A DNA stretch of 36,060 nucleotides, from positions 1 through 36,060 of the forward strand of contig CAZYCR010000005.1 of the NCBI GenBank assembly GCA_964645815.1, given 5' to 3'. Each line of letters starts with the position of its first letter. Position 1 is the first letter of the stretch. Below the pieces are notes generated by a model. It was not told the origin of the DNA. It saw nothing but the letters and a program-made list of their open reading frames with translations, and searched no databases. This DNA comes from JAHISC01 sp964645815 (GTDB lineage: Bacteria; Patescibacteriota; Patescibacteriia; UBA9934). The position numbers were made by a program, and so were the translations under genes. Below are positions 24,501-31,001 of the stretch, one piece after another.

Positions 24501-24793
24501 GTAACCGATCGTCCCGTAGCTGAAGCACAAGTTGATGATGAGTTGGACCAAAGACAACTACCGCCGGCCAACGAATCGTACAATTCAAAAATCATTGTTG
24601 CAGAGGCTGAAGAGATAGGAACACCGTTTGCATTCAAAACTCTTCCTTGATAAGTAACGATGTTTGGCGGCGCCGCTGCAAAGACTTCAAAGACATATGG
24701 AAGACTAACAGAAAAAGCAAAGACCAAAGCAAACACACTCACGAATAACTTCGTGATTTTCAAATAAAACCACTTCGATCTCAAAACCGACAT
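21530..24793 (-). CDS. Secreted fibre-like protein with two Peptidase_G2-like modules
   Basis: A 1087-residue secreted protein. A signal peptide (hydrophobic residues about 12-38, ending near VFAAAPP) is followed by a domain beginning IVTYQGRVLNANGVPISSA, often seen at the N-terminus of fibre-like surface proteins. A central beta-rich region (residues 130-460) follows. Two related modules come next, near 465-603 (starting ADYAEYFKTAD, then GVISTNPSFV) and 728-855 (starting SYDFAEMFASA, then GIVSTRPGFL). They resemble Peptidase_G2, the autoproteolytic chaperone domain of phage tail fibres. The end is a Pro/Glu-rich tail. No sortase or membrane anchor is seen. TATAAT at 24805-24810, 11 bases before the ATG, may be its promoter. 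A surface-fibre role is inferred. Confidence 0.75.
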   Translation of the reverse strand: MSVLRSKWFYLKITKLFVSVFALVFAFSVSLPYVFEVFAAAPPNIVTYQGRVLNANGVPISSASATMIFELYDSLAGGSCLWSNSSSTCASATGRSVTLTNGLFTENLGDTGDSYAAIPDTVFADNSGVYLQITIGGETLTPRKRITAAPYAINSQTLDGLSSADFDLDRIYDNDSDHILNVDTNDLEFSLDAGGLDFIIDMQSSGDFILHKAGSPFLTFNDDQTIDYNPTIGTGQIFEINANSLTTGTAFDITSESTGLTSGSLFKAFHLATYTSDPGDLIGEVITGLRTITYNDPGNDLNISGALMRLTNSVTTVAGTVNDSAMVLDINQTNAASTGNVVDIQNAGEGVGFYLSQSGNNTAFAISSTASSSNSMSIFHNNATGTGSAVYVQNLGDARGLHIMQDTVDDQAGTGIGNQGLVIDVNEAANSEEVIIIRSDADGTPDTEYRFENDGDAFADGSWSGSGADYAEYFKTADASLGAGDVVCQGDTAESVKKCGVGENDVVGVISTNPSFVANVGGAEGSHEDNPNYALVGLMGQIETKVTAADGAITVGDPISASKSVAGSAGLASGPSEIIGFALDTLPSGSGTITVLVNPHWYAGDVLSRSGSSVVFSDNLSLGALAEASSGNQAIDSKLFTLRGSLWNGTTAEEKGMTLQTDVFDSGDYRLSIQNETSEVAFVSNGGDLAIAGRLYPSNEGILQTEKYIYYEGTGDYMRTNAAGWATGSYDFAEMFASAQALQPGEVVIFGDNDESVQRSVGTSYDQKIAGIVSTRPGFLAGENIAGHVPIALAGRVPTFVSTENGAIAPGDPLTTASIPGYAMKATEAGPIVGYAMESLASGNGSIIVFVDTSYYDGGETSDAPAADNVLSGLTSVSNLDVSGNLNLMGNSILSLSSIESYNGRWKIEEDGDLATFGRLVHLIDSYQGETVETYATVSPQTTIQLSGSIELVDGSAVVNFEPIEPSFNDIISTSPDYKVLLTADAPTGALYVFNRTVGGFSIQETGGSSNATVDWLVIATHKDFVEIEDELPADNIAGDVVPTVEEIIEETQPIIEEEPIVEPEPEPTPEPVVEIPEEIPATEEVL

Positions 24794-24804
24794 AATGTGC
24801 CTAC

Positions 24805-24810
24805 ATTATA
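24805..24810 (-). promoter_or_regulatory. -10 box before the fibre-like gene
   Basis: A perfect TATAAT on the minus strand is 11 bases before the ATG at 24793, in the 23-base gap after the Ig-like gene. The -35 region (TGCAAA at 17 bases) is poor. Confidence 0.4.
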
Positions 24811-24816
24811 GCGCAC

Positions 24817-27800
24817 TTACTTTGAATTTTGCATGCCAACATCCACAGAAATCAAAGTTGGCTCTTTTTTGTCTTTATAATCAACCGGGCTGACTACCGC
24901 TTTTTCAAATCCAGGCTTTTCGTAAGTCACATAATAATCATTTGGCCCAGCCAAAAAAGCGTATCGACCTTGGCCGTCTGTGATCGCAGTTTCCAAAAGT
25001 TTATTGTATTTAGGTTCGTAAAGACGGACAACGGTATTGTGTAAACTCTTGCGCGAATTTTTGTCGTAAACAATGCCCCAACCCTTTTTGCGACGAGGTT
25101 TGATCAAAATCATGGTGACTAATAGAATCAAAAGTTGAACGACCATGATTGAAAAAGTCCAAATTGTTGGCTGGATTAACCAAACTAGAATCGCCAAAAC
25201 TGCACCCATAAAACCGATCATTCTTTGCAAAACGCGAAGAAATCTTCTTTGACGCAACTTCTTGGCTGTAAATTTCTCAGGCGCCTGGACCGGTTCGAGT
25301 GGGATATTTGCAGCAATGATTGCTTGTTTTTGTGTGACTTCAATTAATCCGCCAGTATAAATATCTAACAGTTGGCCATCGGTCTTTTGCCCTTTCATGG
25401 TTTCGCTCGGGAAAACAAAATTACTTTTAATGACCTCGATACGGTAGAAGCCCGGATCAATCTGGAAAAAATATCTTCCTTCTTGATCCGTCACCATTGT
25501 TTTAACCAATTTACCACTCTCACTAAAAAGCCTGACAATAGCTAAGTCAACTGGAACTTTAGTAAAGGCATTGTAAACCAAACCGAATTGTTGGCGTCGA
25601 CGTCGAGCAAAAAAGAGAATCGGTGCAGTCAGTAAGTACTGTAAAAATGGTAAAAAGTTAAAAGAAGAAATTAGAATCACTGCGCCACTGATAGTCGTGG
25701 CAACCACGATAGGCTCGGCGACAGTGGCAGCAGTTTGCACTTCCGGGAGGGAACGAACATTTTCAAATGTTTCTAAAATTTTGTTCAAACTATTCCTGAT
25801 CGTTTCCTCAATTGCCGCCACAGTGCCGGTTTCTTCCCCTTCACCTTCATCAATAATTATAATTTTCTTAAAAACCGTTGACGGTCTCAAGATATTATCG
25901 TTAACTCTTACTGAAACCTCTCCATCTTCATAACCATTTTTTCCAAACGTCACTCGATAGGAACCATTTGGTACATACCAACCAAGCGAACCGCTGCTGT
26001 CTGTAATAATCGGATTACTTTGACTAAAAGAAATTGCGTTCCATTGTTCTCCACCCACAAAGACTATGACCACTGCACCAGAAACTGGAACACTCTGACC
26101 AGCAACAATTTCTGACAATTGACCATAGCTTACGGGAATAATATTAAAAGTTTTTACCAGGGTGTCTCCTGATTCAAAATCAGCACTAACAGTTAAAAGA
26201 GTTGGTGAATTACCAAATGGAATTACAGTTGAATACTCGCCTATGGCCAGATTTTCAAGAGCGAAACTCGTCTCGCCAAAAGTCAGACGTACTCCAGCCA
26301 AATCTATTCCACCAACCTTAACCAAAGCCCGCCCTTCTGTGCCGGCTAAAACTTTGTAACTACTATTACTGCTTCCAAGCACTAAACTATTAGCTACTAT
26401 CAAATCAAACTCGAGTGATCTTTCAGCACCAACCGGTTCTTCTGTCTGATCTTCTTCTGGCGGCTCAGGTTCTGGTTCAATAATTTGTTGCGGCGAAACC
26501 GTAAAATTTCGGTCAGATGTGTCGCTCGCCACTATTACATTGTTTATATAACCATCAACTCGGAGAAGCATGGTTTTCGAATCCAGATCCGGCACTGACC
26601 ACAAATAACTCCCTGAGTTGGCAACCTTTTGAGCCAGTAAATAATAATTAAGTCCGTTGTCAGGGGAATAATAAAGATTAACAATATCGATACCACCGCG
26701 AGATGACCAAGTAACAATCTGATTCGAAAGTGCTGCCCAGTCTTCACCGCCGTTTGGTGAGACCACAGTTACTGCTACCGGCTCTGGAGAACTCTCAATT
26801 ATAAACGTTGTCTCAGAAATATCGGCCGCTACTACTGCGTTGCTGATCAAAGCATCGACTCTAACAAGAGCATTTGTTGAATCAACGTTAGGAACAGTCC
26901 AAGCAAAACTGCCCGAGCCTGTCTGGCCTGTGGCGATTGAAGTGTAGTTAAGACCGTTGTCGAGTGAATAATATACATTCACACTCTCGACAGCACCAAC
27001 CGAAGTCCATTCGATATTGAAAATTGAATCAGCAGTCAACGTTTCACCACCGTTTGGCTGAATTAAACTAATAGCTGGCAAAACTTCGACCTTATAAATT
27101 GAAAAAGCTGCGTCAGAAAGATCAGTTGCTACCACGCCAGTACCATCTCGACCATCAATTCTGATTAAAGCAGAATTGGAAGAAACATCCGGAACAGCCC
27201 AGCTATAACTACCACCATTATTTTGATTCGAAGCGATCAAGTTAAAAGTTGCTCCGAGGTCAAGTGAGTAATAAAGATCAACTTTGAGAACTCCTGAACT
27301 GCTGGTCCAGGAAATATTAGTTGTTGTTCCGGCTTCAAAATTCTCGCCACCGTTTGGTGAGACTACTGTGACCGATTGGGTTGTCGTCGTCCCAAGAATT
27401 GAAAAAGCATTTGAAGTATCACTCGCCGCGACTATAGCCAAATCAGTTCCATCGGCGCGAATTAAGGCCTGCGTTGTGCTGACATCTGGTACGGTCCAGC
27501 TATAACTTCCGGCGGCCGGCAAATTGCTGGCAATACTGGTAAAAGTAAAACCATTGTCAGCGGAAAAATAAAGATTAACGGCTGCGACTGAGCCAGATGA
27601 AGACCAAACAATACTAAAACTGTCACCTGCTTGCATGACTTCCCCACCAATCGGCGCAGTTAGATCTACTGAACTGGTTGGAAGCGTCGGGCCACCGCCT
27701 CCGCCACCACTGTTACTCGGAACAACGGCTGAAAAACCAGAATCATCATCGAGAACAATTGGAATCGGAATCGACGCAGTATCACCAAAAGAACCGGCTA

Positions 27801-28290
27801 CATCAACAAAGTAGGTCCCAAGATTGGACGGATTAGTAATCTGGTTGCTGCCACTGCCACTCGCTGCCGCATTAGTACCAATTTCTACTGTAATCGTACT
27901 TGCAGCCGCAATCGCGCCTCCATCGCCAGCACATATTGTTAGCGTCAAGACATCCAAAGCCATCACTGCCGAAGCTTCTTCAGAACCTGAACAGTTTGCA
28001 GCTGTTGTTAAATCAATTCCATCGTCCGCTAGGTCGATGTCGTCTTCGACTATCGTACTGGTATCAAAATCTGATGGAAAAGTAATAATAATGGTTTCAC
28101 CTTCAGCTACGCCGCTCGGGCTGACTATTGAAAATGAATGATTGGATGCGGTTGAAGTCTTTAAACTTGACGGTTGGTCATAGGCATCTGTGGCAGTAGC
28201 CGCCAAAACTAAATTAAAAAATGAAAAACTCGACAGCAAAATTAAAGCTGCCAAGATTAAACTTGAAATTTTATTTAAAACTGTAGGCAT
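24817..28290 (-). CDS. Membrane-anchored Ig-repeat surface protein with carboxypeptidase-regulatory-like domains
   Basis: A 1157-residue protein. A signal peptide (residues about 8-32) and a beta-rich domain (about 35-180) are followed by a glycine-rich linker. Four tandem Ig-like repeats occupy about 208-593, each with V-SPNGGE ... W(S/T)S ... YYSLDNG ... GSYSWTVPDV ... SD.S...F. After a Pro/Glu linker and another beta region there is a transmembrane helix (about 857-885, followed by FFARRRRQQ). A carboxypeptidase-regulatory-like beta domain (GKLVKTMVTDQEGRYFF) comes next, then a two-helix membrane hairpin (about 1023-1065, followed by KPRRKKGWG), then a second such domain (ETAITDGQGRYAF). 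Charge rules put both of these inside the cell. The ATG at 28290 (MPTVLNKI) was chosen over a longer frame because the signal peptide fits. The gene overlaps its upstream neighbour by 20 bases. Confidence 0.75.
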   Translation of the reverse strand: MPTVLNKISSLILAALILLSSFSFFNLVLAATATDAYDQPSSLKTSTASNHSFSIVSPSGVAEGETIIITFPSDFDTSTIVEDDIDLADDGIDLTTAANCSGSEEASAVMALDVLTLTICAGDGGAIAAASTITVEIGTNAAASGSGSNQITNPSNLGTYFVDVAGSFGDTASIPIPIVLDDDSGFSAVVPSNSGGGGGGPTLPTSSVDLTAPIGGEVMQAGDSFSIVWSSSGSVAAVNLYFSADNGFTFTSIASNLPAAGSYSWTVPDVSTTQALIRADGTDLAIVAASDTSNAFSILGTTTTQSVTVVSPNGGENFEAGTTTNISWTSSSGVLKVDLYYSLDLGATFNLIASNQNNGGSYSWAVPDVSSNSALIRIDGRDGTGVVATDLSDAAFSIYKVEVLPAISLIQPNGGETLTADSIFNIEWTSVGAVESVNVYYSLDNGLNYTSIATGQTGSGSFAWTVPNVDSTNALVRVDALISNAVVAADISETTFIIESSPEPVAVTVVSPNGGEDWAALSNQIVTWSSRGGIDIVNLYYSPDNGLNYYLLAQKVANSGSYLWSVPDLDSKTMLLRVDGYINNVIVASDTSDRNFTVSPQQIIEPEPEPPEEDQTEEPVGAERSLEFDLIVANSLVLGSSNSSYKVLAGTEGRALVKVGGIDLAGVRLTFGETSFALENLAIGEYSTVIPFGNSPTLLTVSADFESGDTLVKTFNIIPVSYGQLSEIVAGQSVPVSGAVVIVFVGGEQWNAISFSQSNPIITDSSGSLGWYVPNGSYRVTFGKNGYEDGEVSVRVNDNILRPSTVFKKIIIIDEGEGEETGTVAAIEETIRNSLNKILETFENVRSLPEVQTAATVAEPIVVATTISGAVILISSFNFLPFLQYLLTAPILFFARRRRQQFGLVYNAFTKVPVDLAIVRLFSESGKLVKTMVTDQEGRYFFQIDPGFYRIEVIKSNFVFPSETMKGQKTDGQLLDIYTGGLIEVTQKQAIIAANIPLEPVQAPEKFTAKKLRQRRFLRVLQRMIGFMGAVLAILVWLIQPTIWTFSIMVVQLLILLVTMILIKPRRKKGWGIVYDKNSRKSLHNTVVRLYEPKYNKLLETAITDGQGRYAFLAGPNDYYVTYEKPGFEKAVVSPVDYKDKKEPTLISVDVGMQNSK

Positions 28291-29194
28291 TCGATTTCTT
28301 GCGGGTAAAAACAAAACTACCAGCAAGTACTAATAGAATACCAAAAAATACGATGATTGTACGCCAAGGAAAGAGGACAACTTTGAAAGTCTGACTGCTG
28401 TCTCCAGATATCGGTGCATCAGTTTCTAAAATTACTTTATAAAGGCCAAAATGAAAATCTTTAATTTCTTCTTTTAATTGAGAATAAAAACCGTGTAATT
28501 CCTGATCTTCCTGGCCCCAAATAACCGAAAAACTTCGCTCCTGGCCAGGCGGAACACGTTTAGCTTGAGGATTAATCATCAATCCGTTGATGGTTTTGCC
28601 GAAAATATTTTGAATTTTAATCTCTCCAGTTGGTTGGTAGATAGCCTCACCTGTATTTCTATACGAAACAAAGAACTCGACCGGTAAGTGAGAAGCTTGT
28701 GTTCTAGTTGTTGAAAAATTAACTAATTCTCCCCTGTTCAAGGGGTCACCAACTGTTAAAAACAATAAACTCGTTTCACCGCTGGAAATCAAAATATCTT
28801 TATCAATGTCAGGTACCTCATAAACCTCTAAGGCAATGACCTCAATGCCTTCTTCATGGTCGGCACTAACTTTAAAACTCACTGGCCAATTAACCTTTTC
28901 ACCCGATGTTAATGTTAAGACATCAAAATTTGCCTTGTTTAAAAACTCTATTTTGTTGTTTAGTGATGAAAAAGACAAATCATCTGGTCCATTACCCAAG
29001 TCAACCGAATAGACCCCTAAACTATAGTCATGAGAAACATTGTCAAAATTAGCAATTTCAACTGAAAAATCGAAAGAATCGCCAGGGTTTACTAAAACAT
29101 CAGTAACCTGCGGCTCAACAGATACAGCTTCTGCAAAAAAAGGTAACAAAAAAAGTGCAAGAATCGAAAAACAAAATTTAGTAGTCACCGACAT
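28271..29194 (-). CDS. DUF916-like membrane-anchored extracellular protein
   Basis: A 307-residue protein with a signal peptide (residues 5-23, ending AEA), an extracellular beta-sandwich part and a single C-terminal transmembrane helix (WRTIIVFFGILLVLAGSFVF, residues about 277-297) followed by a short basic tail. The motif VSVEPQVTDVLVNPGDSFDFSV, then IANFDNVSH, resembles DUF916, the peptidoglycan/ligand-binding domain of WxL-associated proteins in Gram-positives. It overlaps the WxL-like gene upstream by 17 bases and the Ig-like gene downstream by 20 bases, so the three are one operon. Homology is inferred from pattern and context. Confidence 0.65.
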   Translation of the reverse strand: MSVTTKFCFSILALFLLPFFAEAVSVEPQVTDVLVNPGDSFDFSVEIANFDNVSHDYSLGVYSVDLGNGPDDLSFSSLNNKIEFLNKANFDVLTLTSGEKVNWPVSFKVSADHEEGIEVIALEVYEVPDIDKDILISSGETSLLFLTVGDPLNRGELVNFSTTRTQASHLPVEFFVSYRNTGEAIYQPTGEIKIQNIFGKTINGLMINPQAKRVPPGQERSFSVIWGQEDQELHGFYSQLKEEIKDFHFGLYKVILETDAPISGDSSQTFKVVLFPWRTIIVFFGILLVLAGSFVFTRKKSNAYSFK

Positions 29195-30095
29195 AGATAA
29201 AATGCAGCGTGTGTGAATATGAGCCTGCCGCCTGGGAACCGGTAACTGATGCTTTTAATGTTACAAAATCTCTTGCTGCAACACTGTTACTGCCACGGCT
29301 ACCAACCAATTGCATTGATTGAATAAAAGCAGTGTCCTCAGTATCAAAAGTTGAGCCAGTTAAACTAGAATCAGAAGACCGGCCGCCGTATTCTGTATTC
29401 CCGGCTGAAACAGCACCGTCACTAACATCATTTATAGTTAGTCCCCCGCTTTTTAAATCATCGTCCTCGTAAACATAGACTCCGAAACCATCATCGACGT
29501 CAGCTTGTACTTCCCAAGCGACAATACCAGTTGAAACACGAGAATTAACCAAAGTACCAAAACTAAAGCTTGTTGCGTCCAAACGGTAGACATAGTCGTT
29601 TGATCCGTCAATTGTTGGAGTTACACCACTACTGTACTCATCTATTGTAATATCATTCCCTAAAATACCGAATATTCTTCCAATGTTTGTGACCTGACCG
29701 GCACCCTCGTTGGCAACAATTGCGATCATGTCATTTTCACTAAAACCAGTAGCAGTTGTTACTGTAATAGTAGTACTGCTTACAGAACTGGCCGCAACCT
29801 GCGAAGCGGAATTTTGTATAAACATTTCAAAATCAGCAACCGGCTCGATTTGCGCTTCGCGGTAACCAGAATTTAATTGATAGGTTGAACTTGAACTATC
29901 TCCTAAAGAAGCGTTGCCAAGACTATCGTAAAACTGGTAACTGGAAGATGAAGAGCTGTCACTTCCACCCACACCAACATGATCCCAATCAATCCTGTAA
30001 TTCGTTGAGCTCATGGCAGCAAAAAGCGACTCAGGATTCAAAAGAATTCCAAGTAGGCAAAACAACGGAAATAACTGGTTTATGACAAGCTTCAT
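29178..30095 (-). CDS. Small secreted WxL-like surface protein
   Basis: A 305-residue exported protein, Ser/Gly/Asp-rich and beta-rich. A signal peptide occupies residues about 5-27 (LVINQLFPLFCLLGILLN, cleaved near FAAMSS). A short repeat-like part (SSTYQLNSGYREAQI) follows. The C-terminal part ends SGSYSHTLHFIYVGDY, which resembles the end of WxL domains (beta strands ending in an aromatic Y-x-D/N motif), though no WxL tripeptide is visible. The start at 30095 (MKLVINQ) is fixed by a promoter whose -10 box ends 6 bases before the ATG; the longer frame begins upstream of that promoter. First gene of the surface operon; possible partner of the DUF916-like protein. Function is not known. Confidence 0.65.
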   Translation of the reverse strand: MKLVINQLFPLFCLLGILLNPESLFAAMSSTNYRIDWDHVGVGGSDSSSSSSYQFYDSLGNASLGDSSSSTYQLNSGYREAQIEPVADFEMFIQNSASQVAASSVSSTTITVTTATGFSENDMIAIVANEGAGQVTNIGRIFGILGNDITIDEYSSGVTPTIDGSNDYVYRLDATSFSFGTLVNSRVSTGIVAWEVQADVDDGFGVYVYEDDDLKSGGLTINDVSDGAVSAGNTEYGGRSSDSSLTGSTFDTEDTAFIQSMQLVGSRGSNSVAARDFVTLKASVTGSQAAGSYSHTLHFIYVGDY

Positions 30096-30101
30096 AAAAT
30101 T

Positions 30102-30130
30102 AGTATACGCCGAACACAAATTTTGGTCAA
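30102..30130 (-). promoter_or_regulatory. Promoter of the surface operon (leaderless)
   Basis: On the minus strand, TTGACC (30130-30125) and TATACT (30107-30102) are separated by 17 bases. Six bases lie between the -10 box and the ATG at 30095, so the first gene is likely leaderless. Confidence 0.7.
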
Positions 30131-30171
30131 AACTATATTTGGCTAACCCTAGCAAAATATTTATAAGTAGT

Positions 30172-30222
30172 TGTGGATAATTTTAGCGCTTAATCCTTAG
30201 GTCTGGATAAAAAAGTGGATAA
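30172..30222 (-). other. Cluster of DnaA-box-like nonamers
   Basis: Three nonamers point the same way: a perfect TTATCCACA (30180-30172), TTATCCAGA (30210-30202) and TTATCCACT (30222-30214). They lie next to a parS site and an AT-rich region. TTATCCACA is the consensus DnaA box. The cluster could mark part of an origin or a DnaA-controlled promoter. Confidence 0.5.
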
Positions 30223-30259
30223 GCCTACTTTTTGTTCTTGTCCAGACTATCGTTGACTA

Positions 30260-30275
30260 TGTTTCACGTGAAACA
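30260..30275. other. parS site 1 (ParB-binding palindrome)
   Basis: TGTTTCACGTGAAACA, a perfect 16-base palindrome identical to the parS consensus TGTTNCACGTGAAACA. The palindrome extends to 18 bases with its flanking A and T. Chromosomal parS sites are loaded by ParB and are usually near the origin. The partner genes parA/parB are outside the window. Confidence 0.9.
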
Positions 30276-30282
30276 TTTGCTT

Positions 30283-30612
30283 AATTCTGAGTTTTATCTC
30301 TCTGATCGATAATCTTGCTTGTAGGCAGAATTCTGGAGTTTCTTTTAAATTTGTTGAGTTTAGAAAAATATTTATTAATTTACTTTCCTAATTTTTAGAC
30401 GACGCAGTTCTAATTAGTCTCATTCATATTAGAATTACGCATATAAATTATTTACTATATTGCTATCTAACGACACAACAGGCCTTACAAACAGATATTT
30501 AAACCACAATAAACAATATCTTTATAATGGTTTGTATTGCACCAAACGGAATATAACTAAAAATCATATTCCCCATCTATGCACCATTAAGATACATGAT
30601 TTGAAACATGAC
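30283..30612. other. AT-rich non-coding interval with three inverted repeats
   Basis: About 330 bases with no convincing gene. They are strongly AT-rich and carry TTCTAAT/ATTAGAA (30408-30414/30428-30434), AGATATT/AATATCT (30493-30499/30515-30521) and GGAATAT/ATATTCC (30548-30554/30566-30572). Each has 7-bp arms and an 11-15-base loop. No T-tract, SD or coding signature was found. It could be the unwinding part of a replication origin or a ParB-spreading zone. Confidence 0.45.
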
Positions 30613-30689
30613 TGGTGACCCCGACAGGATTTGAACCTGTAATCTTCTCCTTAGGACGGAGCCGCTCTATCCAGTTGAGCTACGGGGCC
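30613..30689 (-). tRNA. tRNA-Arg (anticodon CCT)
   Basis: A minus-strand cloverleaf. The acceptor stem GGCCCCG/CGGGGTC has one G-T pair. The D arm is GCTC/GAGC and the T arm ACAGG TTCAAAT CCTGT. The anticodon loop GTCCTAA places CCT at positions 34-36 after T33, reading AGG arginine codons. The 3' CCA is encoded (30615-30613). The outermost pair of the anticodon stem (G27-A43) is mismatched. A TATAAT two bases upstream of the mature 5' end is too close to be its promoter. Confidence 0.93.
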
Positions 30690-30857
30690 ATATTATACTT
30701 GCAATACTTTTTGCAAACTGTGAAGTCAAATTCATTTATTGCACATCAACATGATCCATGTGCGTTTTGGCTTCAATCAGAATCCTCTTGAATTTGAATC
30801 CATTATTTTGCTCCTAATGAATCAATTCCTACGCAAACAGTAATTACACATCGTAAA

Positions 30858-30873
30858 TGTTTCACGTGAAACA
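30858..30873. other. parS site 2 (ParB-binding palindrome)
   Basis: A second perfect TGTTTCACGTGAAACA, 598 bases from the first and also palindromic over 18 bases. An outer inverted repeat ACACAT/ATGTGT (30846-30851/30873-30878) surrounds it. It lies between the tRNA gene and rmuC. Confidence 0.9.
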
Positions 30874-30884
30874 TGTGTCGTAAA

Positions 30885-30903
30885 ACGCTGTCGAAGACAG
30901 CGT
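30885..30903. repeat. Perfect hairpin beside parS site 2
   Basis: The inverted repeat ACGCTGTC/GACAGCGT has a 3-base loop and no T-tract, 12 bases after parS site 2. The role is unknown; it could be a terminator-like or protein-binding element. Confidence 0.5.
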
Positions 30904-30955
30904 CCCGAGCATAAAATCAGTTGCGAGGGATCTTTTTCATCAGAGACCGACATGC

Positions 30956-30961
30956 TATACT
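30956..30961 (+). promoter_or_regulatory. Extended -10 box of rmuC
   Basis: TATACT preceded by TGC (TGn extended -10), 40 bases before the rmuC ATG. The -35 region (TTTTTC or TTTTCA at 16-17 bases) is weak, as is common with extended -10 promoters. Confidence 0.5.
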
Positions 30962-31001
30962 CACTACCACAAAGTATAACATCTAACGTTCTCTGGTCAA
31001 T

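Noticed and set aside
26500..27660. Tandem repeats in the Ig-like gene as a possible CRISPR or DNA repeat array
   Set aside because: The repeat period is about 280-300 bases, variable at the DNA level and conserved as protein, so they are domain repeats, not a CRISPR array. No short direct-repeat/spacer array was seen anywhere in the window.
30692..30697. TATAAT just upstream of the tRNA-Arg gene as its promoter
   Set aside because: It lies only 2 bases before the mature tRNA 5' end, so transcription would start inside the tRNA; no -35 box at the right distance.
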